From Caldimonas tepidiphila (GTDB lineage Bacteria > Pseudomonadota > Gammaproteobacteria > Burkholderiales > Burkholderiaceae_C): DNA of 64,000 bases. Under the pieces are notes generated by a model. The model searched no databases and had not been told where the DNA came from. It worked only from the letters and a program-made list of their open reading frames with translations. Location of the stretch: the NCBI RefSeq assembly GCF_003569765.1, contig NZ_QXMG01000002.1, positions 124,001 through 188,000 of the forward strand. The letters run 5' to 3'. Positions 8,755 through 18,415 of the stretch are shown piece after piece (the first letter of the stretch is position 1; each line of letters starts with the position of its first letter). The translations under genes were made by a program, and so were the position numbers.

Positions 8755-10389
8755 TCAGGGCTGGCGGCACTCGAAGTTCGCCGCGTCCTCGATGCTGCCG
8801 CTGCCCTTGTAGTGGGCATAGGCCGGGTAGGCGCACAGCGGGCGGGTGCGGCCCGGGAAGACTCTCGTGCCGCTGGCGACGATCTGCTGCGGCGCCCCCC
8901 CCTTCTCGACCCAGTCCACCAGCGCGCCGAGGCCGTCCCAGACGTCGGTCCCGGCACCGCCCGAGCAGTGCCCCATGCCGGGGATCAGGAACAGCCGCGC
9001 GAGGTCCTGCGTCGGGCCGTGGGCCGTCTGCAGCCGCTGGTAGTAGTCCACCACCTCGTGGGGCGAGAAGATCGGGTCGGCCATGCCGTGGGCGAGCAGC
9101 AGCTTGCCGCCGCGGGCCTTGAAGCCGGCGAGCTGCACGTCGTCGCCGGTGTTGTAGATCGACGCATAGGCGTCCAGGCGCGCCGGGTCGGTGTCGAAAT
9201 TGAAATCGAAGATGCTGAAGCCGGGATCGGGCGGCGTGAGGAACTCGTTGGCCAGCGCGTCGTTCATCAGCACCACATGGCGCGAATTGGGCGTCGAGGT
9301 GGTCGACGTGCCCAGGCGCCAGGCACGCCAGTCGTTGTCCGGATGCCCGACGCCCGGGTCCCAGGGCCAGGAGAAGTAGAGCGGCTGGCCGGCCGAGTTG
9401 CGCGGGCCCGCGAAGCTGCGGCGCAACGCGCCGACCTGGGCCGGGCTGAGGCAGCTGTCGTTCTTCGCCCCGGAGCACTGCAGCACGCCGGGGTCGAAGC
9501 CGCAGGCCGCGGGCCGGGAGACGAGGCCGTCGTTCGCCCCGTCCTGCGCGTCGCAGGCCGACAGGATGCCGTCGCGCAGCAGCTGCAGGTCGCCGTTCGT
9601 CAGCGCCTGGCTCAGCACCGGGCGGCCGTCGGCGCCCGCCGGCGCGATATCCCTGAAGGTGATGCTGTCCCAGGCCGCGGCGATCGTCGCGCCCTTGGCG
9701 ACACGCATCGCCGGGGCCATCGCGAGGATGCCGTCGAAGTAGCCGGGGAAGCGCTGCGAGAACATCATCCCCTGGCGCCCGCCGCCGGAGCAGCCCACGA
9801 AGTAGCTGCGGTCGGCAGGCCTGCGGTAGTACTGGCTGATCAGCTCCTTCGCCGTCACCGCCACCTTGTCATAGCTGTTGTAGGCGTGGTCGATGCGCGC
9901 GAGCGGATCGGCGCCGAAGGAGGCCGTCGTGCCCTGGTGGCCGGCGTCGGTGGTCACCACCGCGAAGCCGCGGTTGAGCGCGTAGCGCGGCGTGGCCTGC
10001 GGGCCGACGGCGGGACGGACCACGCCGTCGTTGCCGCCGCCGCCCTGGAACAGGAACCTGCCGTTCCAGTTCTGCGCCGGCATGCGCAACTCAAAGCCGA
10101 TCGCGTAGGGCTTGCCGTCCACGCCGGTGCGCGGGTTCATGGTGCCGCTGACGCGGCAATGCTCGACCAGCATCTCGCCGCTGGTGACGCCGGGGGGGCG
10201 CTGCGTGTTCGCCGCGATGGTCTCGGTGGTCAGCGTCGTGGCGGGCAGCGCCATCCTGGCGATCGCCGCGCAGTCGAGCGCCTGGGCGGTCTCGGTCGGG
10301 CCGTCGCTGCCGCCGCAGGCGGACAGCGCCGCGACGGCACCGGCGACGAGCATGCCGCCGGCGCCGCGCTGGAGAGTCTGTCGGGACAT
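8755..10389 (-). CDS. Tannase/feruloyl esterase family lipoprotein
   Basis: 544 residues. The signal peptide ends with the lipobox LSAC (Cys25). The nucleophile elbow FVGCSGGGRQG puts the catalytic Ser at residue 201, and the C-terminal GMGHCSGG supplies the likely catalytic His. Length and the paired cysteines fit the tannase family (PF07519), which cleaves gallate, ferulate or terephthalate-type esters. It would release aromatic acids outside the cytoplasm, consistent with the aromatic catabolism genes elsewhere in the window. It is divergent from the Old Yellow Enzyme gene at 10640, and the 250-base gap must hold both promoters. Confidence 0.9.
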   Translation of the reverse strand: MSRQTLQRGAGGMLVAGAVAALSACGGSDGPTETAQALDCAAIARMALPATTLTTETIAANTQRPPGVTSGEMLVEHCRVSGTMNPRTGVDGKPYAIGFELRMPAQNWNGRFLFQGGGGNDGVVRPAVGPQATPRYALNRGFAVVTTDAGHQGTTASFGADPLARIDHAYNSYDKVAVTAKELISQYYRRPADRSYFVGCSGGGRQGMMFSQRFPGYFDGILAMAPAMRVAKGATIAAAWDSITFRDIAPAGADGRPVLSQALTNGDLQLLRDGILSACDAQDGANDGLVSRPAACGFDPGVLQCSGAKNDSCLSPAQVGALRRSFAGPRNSAGQPLYFSWPWDPGVGHPDNDWRAWRLGTSTTSTPNSRHVVLMNDALANEFLTPPDPGFSIFDFNFDTDPARLDAYASIYNTGDDVQLAGFKARGGKLLLAHGMADPIFSPHEVVDYYQRLQTAHGPTQDLARLFLIPGMGHCSGGAGTDVWDGLGALVDWVEKGGAPQQIVASGTRVFPGRTRPLCAYPAYAHYKGSGSIEDAANFECRQP

Positions 10390-10639
10390 CTGGGGTCTCC
10401 TCGGGTCTCGTTGGAATTGCGCCTCGGCGCACGCCTGGGCACCCCCGCATCGTCACGGGGGACAAGCCCGGCGTCAGTCATCCGAGAGGACGACCTGCCC
10501 CCGGGGAGTGCAGCCGCCGCGCATGCTGCGGGGTATCCCGATTGCTCGCTGCGGACGAGGCCCTTCCCGCCCCGGTCCCGCTGCGGACGGGCCGAGCGCG
10601 GAGGCGGCATTCCCAACCCACGACGCGCAGGAGACCGAC

Positions 10640-11746
10640 ATGAGCACGGACCCGAACCTGAACACCGATCTCCTCTACCAGCCGATCACGCTCGGCGCGG
10701 TGCGGCTCGACAACCGCATCGCGGTCGCGCCGATGACGCGCACCAGCGCCCACCCGGACGGCCGCGCCACCGACGAGATGGCGCGCTACTACGAGCGCTT
10801 CGCCGAGGGCGGCTTCGCGCTGCTGATCACCGAGGGCACCTACCCGGACGAGGCCTGGAGCCAGGGCTACCTGGACCAGCCCGGCATCGCCAACGACGAG
10901 CAGGCCGCCGCCTGGCGCCCGGTGGTCGAGCGCGTGCACGGCGCGGGCGCGCGCATCGTGATGCAGCTGATGCACGCGGGCGCGCAGACGCAGGGCAACC
11001 GTTTCAAGACCGACACGGTCGGGCCCTCGGCGGTCGCGCCGCGCGGCGAGCAGCTCGGCATCTACCGCGGCAGCGGCCCCTTCCCGACGCCGCGCGCGAT
11101 GTCGGCGCAGGAGATCCGCGAGGTGATCGCGCTGTTCTCGCGCGCGGCCGAGCGCGCCCGCGACGCCGGCTTCGACGGCGTCGAGGTGCACGGCGCCAAC
11201 GGCTACCTGCTCGACCAGTTCCTCACCGACTACATGAACGTGCGCACCGACGACTACGGTGGCTCCACCGGGAACCGCGTGCGGCTCGCCGCCGAGGTCT
11301 GCGCCGCGGTGCGCCGTGCCGTCGGCCCCGACTTCGTCGTCGGCGTGCGCGTCTCGCAGGGCAAGGTCTCGGACTACACGTACAAGTGGGCCGGCCGCGA
11401 GGACGACGCGCGCATCATCTTCGGCGCGCTGGCGCAGGCCGGGGTGGACTACATCCACACCACCGAGCACCACGCCAGCGAGCCCGCGTGGGAGGGCGGG
11501 CAGTCGCTCGCGCACTACGCGAAGCAGTTCGGCGGCGGCGTGCCGGTGATGGCCAACGGCGGCCTCGGCAGCCCGAAGATCGCGGTGCGGCTGCTCGAGT
11601 CGGGCTGCGCCGACCTCGTGTCGATCGGCAAGTCCGCGCTCGCCAACCGCGCCTGGCCGAAGCAGGTGCGCGAGCGCCGCCCGCTCGAGAACTTTGACGC
11701 GCAGCTGCTGCAGCCGCTCGCGAACGTCAAGGACGTGGAGCTCTGA
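10640..11746 (+). CDS. Old Yellow Enzyme-family NADH:flavin oxidoreductase
   Basis: 368 residues starting at the ATG at 10640 behind a GCAGGAGA ribosome-binding site. The segments LYQPITLGAVRLDNRIAVAPM, VEVHGANGYLLDQF (with the substrate-binding His and Asn) and TDDYGGS are hallmarks of the FMN-containing OYE/2,4-dienoyl-CoA reductase TIM barrel. It should reduce activated C=C bonds with NAD(P)H. The longer open frame upstream is antisense to the tannase gene. It is convergent with cydB, with only 81 bases between. Confidence 0.9.
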   Translation: MSTDPNLNTDLLYQPITLGAVRLDNRIAVAPMTRTSAHPDGRATDEMARYYERFAEGGFALLITEGTYPDEAWSQGYLDQPGIANDEQAAAWRPVVERVHGAGARIVMQLMHAGAQTQGNRFKTDTVGPSAVAPRGEQLGIYRGSGPFPTPRAMSAQEIREVIALFSRAAERARDAGFDGVEVHGANGYLLDQFLTDYMNVRTDDYGGSTGNRVRLAAEVCAAVRRAVGPDFVVGVRVSQGKVSDYTYKWAGREDDARIIFGALAQAGVDYIHTTEHHASEPAWEGGQSLAHYAKQFGGGVPVMANGGLGSPKIAVRLLESGCADLVSIGKSALANRAWPKQVRERRPLENFDAQLLQPLANVKDVEL

Positions 11747-11827
11747 GCGCCGCCGGGGCCCGCGCCCGGCCCCGTCTCCTGCATGCACGAGGTGCGACCG
11801 CAGGGCGCCACCGCGCCCCGCGCGGCT

Positions 11828-12844
11828 TCAGTGGTAGCCCTCGGCGTGCGGTCCCACCTTGGCGCGGAAGACCCAGAACACGCCGACCGTGTAGGCGAGG
11901 ATCAGCGGCAGCAGGATCGCCGCGCCGATCAGGAAGAACATCTGCGACGAGGGGTGCGCGGCGCCCTCCCACAGCGTGACGGTGGGCGGCACGATGTAGG
12001 GCGCGTTCGACATCACCAGCCCGAAGAAGGCGAGCAGGAAGATCAGCACCGCCGACACGAAGGGCAGCAGCGTGCGGCCGCGGCGGATGCTGCGCCAGCA
12101 CAACCAGGCCAGCAGCAGCGTCGCCAGCGGCACCTGCGACAGGAAGTAGAAGTTCGGCACGCTGAACCAGCGCTCGGCGATGCGCGGGATCTGCAGCGGC
12201 GTCCACACGCTCACCACCCCGATGAAGAACAGCAGCGCGAAGAGCAGCGGCGTCGCCAGCCGCCGCGCGTGCTCCGCGACGTCGCCCGTGGTCTTGAGCA
12301 TCAGCCAGGTCGCGCCGAGCAGCCCGTAGCCCACCACCAGCGCCAGCCCGCACACCAGGCTGAAGGGCGTGAGCCAGTCGAAGGAGCCGCCGGCGTACTG
12401 GCCATTCTCGATGCGGATCTCCTGCAGCAGCGCGCCGAGCACCAGTCCCTGCGCGAAGGCCGCGAGGATCGAGCCGACCGTGAACGACCAGTCCCACTTG
12501 CGCTCGCGCGGCTTGGCCACCCAGCGGAACTCGAAGGCCACGCCGCGGAAGATCAGCGCCAGCAGCATGATCAGCACCGGCAGGTAGACCGCCGGCATGA
12601 TCAGCGCGAAGGCGAAGGGAAACCCCGCCCACAGCGTGATGCCGCCGTAGACCAGCCAGGTCTCGTTGCCGTCCCAGAAGGGGGCGACCGAGTTCATCGC
12701 CTGGTCGCGCTCGACCTCGGTCTTGAAGAAGGGGAAGAGGATGCCGATGCCGAGGTCGAAGCCGTCGAGCACCACGTAGAGCACGACGGCGACCGCGAGC
12801 ACCAGGATCAGCAGGATCGGCAGCGTGTAGGAAACGTCGCTCAT
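11828..12844 (-). CDS. cydB: Cytochrome bd-type quinol oxidase subunit II
   Basis: 338 residues with about eight or nine hydrophobic helices. The N-terminal [27 protein letters not shown] motif region and the [10 protein letters not shown] segment are typical of CydB. It pairs with subunit I to form the terminal quinol:O2 oxidoreductase in the inner membrane. Its ATG overlaps the cydA stop by four bases, so the two are co-translated. No CydX-type small subunit gene was seen in the 81 bases downstream. Confidence 0.95.
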   Translation of the reverse strand: MSDVSYTLPILLILVLAVAVVLYVVLDGFDLGIGILFPFFKTEVERDQAMNSVAPFWDGNETWLVYGGITLWAGFPFAFALIMPAVYLPVLIMLLALIFRGVAFEFRWVAKPRERKWDWSFTVGSILAAFAQGLVLGALLQEIRIENGQYAGGSFDWLTPFSLVCGLALVVGYGLLGATWLMLKTTGDVAEHARRLATPLLFALLFFIGVVSVWTPLQIPRIAERWFSVPNFYFLSQVPLATLLLAWLCWRSIRRGRTLLPFVSAVLIFLLAFFGLVMSNAPYIVPPTVTLWEGAAHPSSQMFFLIGAAILLPLILAYTVGVFWVFRAKVGPHAEGYH

Positions 12845-14235
12845 GTCGGGTCTCCGGTCGTCTCCTGGGCAGCCGACAGCGGCCGGTTCGGCAGGGCCTC
12901 GGTGTCCTTCTTCGGGTACTTCGGCCCCTTCTTCAGCAGGCGGTAGATGTAGAGGATGCCCACCGAGAACACGACGCAGTAGACCAGCACGAACAGTGCC
13001 AGCGAGGTCGCGACGGTGCCGGCGGAGATCGGCGAGATGGCGTCGCGGGTGCGCAGCACCCCGTAGACGATCCAGGGCTGGCGCCCGACCTCGGTGACGA
13101 TCCAGCCGGCGATGATGGCGATGAAGCCGAGCGGCCAGAACTGTCCCACCGCCTTCAGGTACCAGCGCGTCGTGAAGAGCTTGCCGCGCCACCACAGGAA
13201 GGCGCCGGTGAAGCCGGTGGCGATCAGCAGCAGCCCGATGCCCACCATGATGCGGAAGCTGAAGAACACCGGCGCCACCGGCGGGCGCTCGTCGCGCGGG
13301 AAGTCGCGCAGCCCCTTGAACAGCCCTTCCCACTCGTGCGTGATGATGAGCGCGCCGAGATTGGGGATGCCGATCTGCATGCGGTTGCGCTCGGCCTCCT
13401 CGTCGGGCCAGGCGAACAGGATCAGGTCGGCGGGCTCGTTGCCCTCCCAGTGCGCCTCGATCGCCGCGACCTTGGCGGGCTGGTGCTGCTGCGTGTTGAG
13501 GCCGTGCAGGTCGCCGACGATCAGCTGCGCCGGCGCGAGCAGCGCCAGCATGCCGAGCCCCATGTGCACCATCGTGCGCGCCTCGCGCTCGAATACGCCC
13601 GCCAGCACGTAACGCGCACCGGTCGCCAGCACCACCAGCGAGGTGGTGAGGTAGGTGGCGATCATCATGTGCGTGAAGCGGTAGGGGAAGCTCGGGTTGA
13701 AGATGATCTCGTACCAGCTCACCGGGTAGGTGATGCCGTCGCGCAGCTCGAAGCCCGCCGGCGTGTGCATCCAGCTGTTGGCCGCGAGGATCCAGAAGCC
13801 CGAGATCGCGGTGCCGAGCGCGACCATGATGGAGGCCAGCGTGTGCAGCCACGGCGGCACGCGGTTCCAGCCGAACAGCATCAGGCCGAGGAAGCTCGCC
13901 TCGAGGAAGAAGGCGGTCAGCACCTCGTAGCTGAACAGCGGCCCGATCGTGTTGCCGACCACCTGCGCGAAGCGGCTCCAGTTGGTGCCGATCTGGTACT
14001 CCATCACGATGCCCGAGACCACGCCCATCGCGAAGGACACCGCGAAGACCTTGGTCCAGAAGCGCGCGAGCGTGTGGTAGTGCTGCTCGCCGGTGCGCAG
14101 CCAGATCACCTCCAGCGTCGCGATGAAGGCCGACAGCCCGATCGAGAAGGCCGGGAAGATGATGTGGAAGGCGACGGTGAATCCGAACTGGATGCGCGCG
14201 AAGAGCGCGGCCTCGATGCCGGCGAAGGTGTCCAT
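12841..14235 (-). CDS. cydA: Cytochrome bd-type quinol oxidase subunit I, CioA-like
   Basis: 464 residues, shorter than the roughly 520-residue Escherichia coli CydA, which indicates the short Q-loop (CioA, cyanide-insensitive) type. [22 protein letters not shown] at the N-terminus carries the conserved heme-ligand His, and GRQPW after the Q-loop is the CydA signature. The enzyme transfers electrons from quinol to O2 without pumping protons and is often used under low oxygen or respiratory inhibition. I start at the ATG at 14235, with an AAGAGGA element just upstream; a GTG lies immediately before it. Confidence 0.94.
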   Translation of the reverse strand: MDTFAGIEAALFARIQFGFTVAFHIIFPAFSIGLSAFIATLEVIWLRTGEQHYHTLARFWTKVFAVSFAMGVVSGIVMEYQIGTNWSRFAQVVGNTIGPLFSYEVLTAFFLEASFLGLMLFGWNRVPPWLHTLASIMVALGTAISGFWILAANSWMHTPAGFELRDGITYPVSWYEIIFNPSFPYRFTHMMIATYLTTSLVVLATGARYVLAGVFEREARTMVHMGLGMLALLAPAQLIVGDLHGLNTQQHQPAKVAAIEAHWEGNEPADLILFAWPDEEAERNRMQIGIPNLGALIITHEWEGLFKGLRDFPRDERPPVAPVFFSFRIMVGIGLLLIATGFTGAFLWWRGKLFTTRWYLKAVGQFWPLGFIAIIAGWIVTEVGRQPWIVYGVLRTRDAISPISAGTVATSLALFVLVYCVVFSVGILYIYRLLKKGPKYPKKDTEALPNRPLSAAQETTGDPT

Positions 14236-14547
14236 CACGTTCCTCTTGCTCGGGTGGGATGCGAAAGGGCCGCCAGCCTCGCCCGCCGCGCGGGCGCACA
14301 GGGCACGGGTCCGCGGGCGCGGCCCGGCCGCGAGGGATGTGAAAGCCTCGCTTCAGCGTGGCAGGAAATGCATGGACGGAAGCGGTGCGGCATTCGGACC
14401 CCGGTGCGACGAGCTCGACACCGGCAGACGGGAGCATTTTTCCTGCCCGCTACGGGCGGCGACGCGACGTTCCCGCCCCGCCGGACGCGGACCGCCGCTT
14501 GCCTGCGATGCGGTGTCCGCCTCGCCCGGGGAGCCACCCCGCCGTCC
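14236..14547. promoter_or_regulatory. Divergent intergenic region cydA / glycosylase
   Basis: No gene is visible in this 312-base gap, which must carry the cydA and glycosylase promoters. It holds a spaced inverted pair: GGCAGGAAATGC at 14360-14371 and GCATTTTTCCTGCC at 14434-14447, matching except for a two-base insertion. No FNR-type TTGAT-N4-ATCAA box was found. Confidence 0.35.
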
Positions 14548-15120
14548 ATGAAGCCATCGCCGACGACCACCGCACTCGACTTCTCCGCGCCGTCCTGGGA
14601 GGTGGCTCGCCGCCTGATCGGGGCGACGCTGCTGGTGGACGGCGTGGGCGGGCGCATCGTCGAGACCGAGGCCTACGACCGCGAGGACCCGGCCTCGCAC
14701 AGCCATGCGGGGCCGACGCCGCGCAACGCCTCGATGTTCGGCCCGCCGGGGCATGCCTACGTCTACCGCTCCTACGGCATCCACTGGTGCCTGAACCTGG
14801 TCTGCCGCGAGGAGGGACATGGCGCCGGGGTGCTGATCCGCGCGCTCGAGCCCACGCAGGGGCTGGACGCCATGCGCGCGCGACGCGGCGTCGAGGACCC
14901 GCGGCTGCTGTGCTCGGGCCCGGGTCGGCTGGGACAGGCGCTTGCCATCACGCGCGCGCACGACGGCCTGCCGCTGGACCGCCCGCCCTTCCTCGTGCTG
15001 CCGGCCGAGACGCCCGCCGACGTCGTCGTCGGCCCGCGCATCGGCATCTCGAAGGCGGTGGACCTGCCGTGGAGATTCGGGCTCGCGGGCTCGAGGTTCG
15101 TGAGCCGGGCGTTTCGCTGA
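14548..15120 (+). CDS. DNA-3-methyladenine glycosylase, AAG/MPG type
   Basis: 190 residues. [17 protein letters not shown] contains the catalytic Glu of the AAG/MPG fold, followed by [24 protein letters not shown] and the C-terminal [14 protein letters not shown], all conserved in this base-excision repair family. It removes alkylated purines from DNA. The start ATG at 14548 lies a few bases after GGGGAG. It is transcribed alone and marks the left border of an accessory stretch. Confidence 0.93.
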   Translation: MKPSPTTTALDFSAPSWEVARRLIGATLLVDGVGGRIVETEAYDREDPASHSHAGPTPRNASMFGPPGHAYVYRSYGIHWCLNLVCREEGHGAGVLIRALEPTQGLDAMRARRGVEDPRLLCSGPGRLGQALAITRAHDGLPLDRPPFLVLPAETPADVVVGPRIGISKAVDLPWRFGLAGSRFVSRAFR

Positions 15121-15659
15121 GACCGGGGGAGGATGGCCGGGCAGGCGCGCCGGGCGCCGCCTGCCGGGGACGCTCATTCGCCGCCGGGTCATTTGACGTC
15201 GGCGCGAGGCGCATCGTCATTTCATTACGCAAATGCCGAGGCCAAGCCAGAACAGAAGACATGAATACCCATGCCGACAGCAATTGATGTGCGACGACAA
15301 AACAGAACAAGGATGCCGCTTAGTAATCAACACGCCACGCTTACCCGCCCTTTGCCGCGCCCCAAGGCGGGAAGGCCGGCCCGATGCAGGCAAGACAAGG
15401 TCGGAGTTGCCAAGACAGGATCCCGGGGAGCCGGGTGTGTTAGGCTGCAAAAGCATTCTCGCCAGAAATCAAAAGGGTTGCACTCGGGTCTCCGGCCCAG
15501 ACGTCCATCCGGTGCAGAATGCTGAAGCTCTGGCGGTTTCCCATTTTCGCGAGCAAAGCGTGAATTCGGTCGACCTATCCGGGCACACCGTGCCAAGGTC
15601 TTGCGCGTCACCGAACCGAATCCTGCCTCCTCACAAAACACCAATCGACGAGTTTCCCC
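15121..15659. other. Gene-free stretch at the left edge of the accessory region
   Basis: GC content falls from about here. I see no convincing gene: open frames in the region have no ribosome-binding site or recognisable motif. The only structured element noticed is the string TGTGTTAGGCTGC at 15436-15448, which contains GTTAGGC, fits the attC core consensus GTTRRRY, and recurs in inverted orientation at 60829-60841 near the other lower-GC gene. Confidence 0.4.
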
Positions 15660-16580
15660 ATGAATCTCAAAGAAATTATCGGCGCAATTTCCACCTCCGA
15701 CACCGCCAGAATCAAGAGAGCCAGAATCCACCAAGGATGGTGGCGAGCCTTCGTCCTGAAACAGGATCCCGGGAAACATCCACGTGACAAGGCAGCCACG
15801 ATATGCAGCACGCTGCCCGATCAAACCGCAGGCACCTGCAACTTCATCACGGAAGAAATCGGAAGACTCGCCGAAAGCACGGCGCTAGAACACAACAACT
15901 TTAAGAACTCGGCCGGAATCATGGAGATCAATCGCCTTAAAACCAACCTCCTTTCCAGCCAACCGCTGTGCTTCAATTTCTTCGGCCTTCTGGCACTCGA
16001 CCACGAACTCGGACTAAGAACTGCGCAACATTTCTTCCCGGAAATAACCGGATTCTCGGGGGTCAGGTTCGAGTATGCACCATCACCAAGGCAGATCTAC
16101 ACCAACGACAATTCGGCGTTCGACGTTGCCCTCGAGGTCTCCATTGAGGATGAACGCGGCTTGATTGGGATTGAGTGCAAATACACCGAACCATTTTCCC
16201 CGGAAGAATACCGGTCGCCTCGGTACGAAGAAATATACAACTCCAGCAGCAACTTCATCGCGAGCTATGATGTTCTGACACAAAGCAAGTTCAACCAACT
16301 CTTCAGGAATCAGCTGATAGCCGAGTCGCTGCTGCAAGCCGGCGACTATCAGTTCACCAGAACAGCTCTTTTTTGCTCCCCTGAGGACGTGGAAGCAAAA
16401 AATACCGGCACGGCGTTCGGATCAATGATAAAGAGCGGCTTCAAGATCATCGATTTCTTCGAGTACATCACCGCCTTGCAGAAAATGGACCTCGATCCGT
16501 CTCAGCGCAAAAACACAATGATGCTGTGGGCCAGATACATGGCACACGAACTGAGTCAGGCAGCATCGACGGAATATTAA
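15660..16580 (+). CDS. PD-(D/E)XK nuclease-like protein, PGN_0703-type
   Basis: 306 residues with clearly lower GC than the core genes. A PD-(D/E)XK core is visible: Asp155 in SAFDVALEV, then Glu172-Cys-Lys174 in GLIGIECKYTEPF. The segment INRLKTNLLSSQPLCFNFFG and the C-terminal MMLWARYMAHEL resemble the PGN_0703-like PDDEXK family, whose role is not established. It could be a DNA-cleaving or repair enzyme and its setting suggests horizontal acquisition. No methyltransferase or other restriction-type partner is adjacent. The ATG at 15660 lacks a clear ribosome-binding site, so the start is uncertain. Confidence 0.7.
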   Translation: MNLKEIIGAISTSDTARIKRARIHQGWWRAFVLKQDPGKHPRDKAATICSTLPDQTAGTCNFITEEIGRLAESTALEHNNFKNSAGIMEINRLKTNLLSSQPLCFNFFGLLALDHELGLRTAQHFFPEITGFSGVRFEYAPSPRQIYTNDNSAFDVALEVSIEDERGLIGIECKYTEPFSPEEYRSPRYEEIYNSSSNFIASYDVLTQSKFNQLFRNQLIAESLLQAGDYQFTRTALFCSPEDVEAKNTGTAFGSMIKSGFKIIDFFEYITALQKMDLDPSQRKNTMMLWARYMAHELSQAASTEY

Positions 16581-16923
16581 GACGAACACGGGTTTTCAAA
16601 TGACCAAGGCCACCCGTGGTGCCTTCCGCAGTCGACTCGGACCGGACCAGGAGGGACAGCACGCTTGAAAATGGCGGGCTCCCTCGCCGGACATGCCCCG
16701 TGTGGCGCCCCTGTCATCTCGGCGAGGTCATCGCCGACGCCGGCATTGGCCGCCCGCCTCCCCAGGGAAGTGAAACGGTGAAGCCCGCAACCCGGGTATG
16801 CCACCTGCGGCAGCCACTGCCGCAATGCCTACAAGGCTGCGCCGGCTCGACCGGACTGCAGACATCTCAGTTGCCAGGCAAGCGAAAGAACACGCCTCAT
16901 CCCAGTCCGAACGGAATCCCGAC
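16581..16923. other. Gene-free gap before the unknown/patatin locus
   Basis: No gene, repeat or clear terminator was seen. The GC content is intermediate. It should carry the promoter of the unknown gene at 16924. Confidence 0.3.
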
Positions 16924-18018
16924 ATGTCCTTGCTCCATGCTCTTCGCCTGAAGCCCTACTCGACGGCGATCGGCATCCACGTCTCGCCGCAGGCAGCCGG
17001 CTTCCTGGATCGCCTGTCGTCGCGGCAGTACCTGCAGGCCGACGTCGAAGTCCAGGCGGCCGCCCCGGTGGTCCGGGACGAGATCGTGCAGGGGCTGGCC
17101 GCGTCGGAGAAGGGACTCTACCTGGCCGTCGAGTGGGTCAAGCACAACGCCTTGTCGCCCTACCCGAACCTGTGCCTCGGCGCCTGCCTGATGGTGCGGG
17201 CCTTCAGGAACCCCCACCTCCTGGACGAAATCGCATCGGCCGACACCTTGCCGAAGCCGGCGCACGATTCGCTGAAGAAATCCCGCGACGCCTTCGCGCG
17301 GGCGATGCTGCGCGGCCCGGAGCTTCCCGATCCCCATGCCTGGATGGTCTGGCTCGAGTTGCTCGCCCGGGCGCCCAAGGAAGAGCTTTACAGGCAGTAT
17401 GCAGCTGCCGTTTCCAAGGATTATCTGCACTGGCCCGCGCACCGGAACTACTTCTTCACGACGACGGAACGCCACGGAGGAAGCAGGGACGAGATGCTTT
17501 CCTTCGTCCGCGAGGCCACCACGCACACGCCGCCCGGCGCACCCATCCACATCCTCACGGCCTGCGCCCACAACGAGCTCTTCCACTCCGCCGCCCGGAA
17601 GTCCGGCCTCAAGCCGGCCGGCGCGCTCATGAAGCGCAAGGATTTCGCGGCCTCGGTCTCGAACGCATTCCGCCTCTGGCTCGCCGGCCCGCCCGAGAAA
17701 GCCGCGAGCCTGGTCAAGCAACACAGCGAAAACGTGGCGTTCTACGGGCTCAACCAGTTCGCGGCAGCCGCCTACCTTGCCGGCGCCATCCCGGAGGCGC
17801 GGTTCGCGATCGAGGCCCTGGAGGGCCGGATCGACCGCTTCCCCTGGGCCTGGATGGCGCAGGATTCCAGGGAATCCGCGAATCCGGCCTTTGCCTTCGA
17901 CCGCATCTGCCGGGAGCTGGACATCGACCCGCGGAAATACCTGAACCGTCGCCCGCGGACCGATCCTGCGGCCAAAGCGGCCCGCTCCCCCGGGAGCCGC
18001 AATTGGGCCGGCAGATGA
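16924..18018 (+). CDS. Unknown alpha-helical protein upstream of patatin gene
   Basis: 364 residues; I do not recognise it firmly. There is no signal peptide or membrane segment. It reads as a helical, repeat-like protein with many Ala, Leu and charged residues. A central block (HWPAHRNYFFTTTERHGGSRDEMLSFVREAT) faintly recalls the RWGGS-type segment of DUF4034 proteins, and the following AHNELFH and later FYGLNQFAAAAYLAG could be TPR/Sel1-like helices. It precedes the patatin gene by 46 bases on the same strand, so the two were probably one operon. The frame is open upstream, but the ATG at 16924 gives the first plausible protein-like sequence. Confidence 0.6.
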   Translation: MSLLHALRLKPYSTAIGIHVSPQAAGFLDRLSSRQYLQADVEVQAAAPVVRDEIVQGLAASEKGLYLAVEWVKHNALSPYPNLCLGACLMVRAFRNPHLLDEIASADTLPKPAHDSLKKSRDAFARAMLRGPELPDPHAWMVWLELLARAPKEELYRQYAAAVSKDYLHWPAHRNYFFTTTERHGGSRDEMLSFVREATTHTPPGAPIHILTACAHNELFHSAARKSGLKPAGALMKRKDFAASVSNAFRLWLAGPPEKAASLVKQHSENVAFYGLNQFAAAAYLAGAIPEARFAIEALEGRIDRFPWAWMAQDSRESANPAFAFDRICRELDIDPRKYLNRRPRTDPAAKAARSPGSRNWAGR

Positions 18019-18064
18019 TCCGGTCCGCCGCTGACAGAAGGACTCTCACCGGAAAGGTTCGCCC

Positions 18065-18415
18065 ATGAAGAAGATTCTCAGCATCGACGGCGGCGGAATA
18101 CGCGGCCTCATTCCAGCGCTCGTGCTCGCGGAGATCGAAAGCAGGTTGAACCGGCGCGCCGCCGAATGCTTCGACCTGATCGCCGGCACCTCCACCGGCG
18201 GCATCCTGGCGCTCGGCCTCGCGAAGGACGACGGCCGGGGCAAGCCGCAGTACGCCGCGAGCGAGCTCGCGAAGATCTATCACGAGCATGGACCGGAGAT
18301 CTTCTCCAGGTCGCTCATGAGAAAGATCCTCACCCTCGACGGGATGATCAACGAGATGTACAGCCGGCTTTGTTGCACAAATGGCAGCGAGGGCGCCGGG
18401 CGGGGCGTGGCTTGA
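18065..18415 (+). pseudogene. Patatin-like phospholipase, truncated by IS insertion
   Basis: The first 100 codons are a clean patatin N-terminus: ILSIDGGGIRG is the oxyanion glycine loop (from residue 4) and GTSTG at 41-45 holds the nucleophile Ser43. At 18366 the frame runs into the insertion sequence and stops after 16 foreign codons. The second catalytic residue, the Asp of the DGG/DGA motif, and the rest of the domain are missing. No continuation is found beyond the IS, so the 3' part has been deleted rather than merely interrupted. The gene had an AAGG-type ribosome-binding site and followed the unknown gene. The IDGGGIRGL type is also found in CBASS effectors (CapV), but no nucleotidyltransferase is nearby. 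Confidence 0.85.

Noticed and set aside
8812-11697. A 961-codon open frame on the + strand
   Set aside because: It is antisense to the tannase gene and out of frame with the OYE gene; the translation is Arg/Ala/Gly-rich without domains, as expected for shadows in GC-rich DNA.
15660-16580. Type II restriction system
   Set aside because: The nuclease has no adjacent methyltransferase; its family is not a classical restriction enzyme.
16924-18415. CBASS-type defence system (patatin effector)
   Set aside because: No CD-NTase, Cap2/Cap3 or HORMA gene is present, and the unknown upstream protein shows no nucleotidyltransferase motif.
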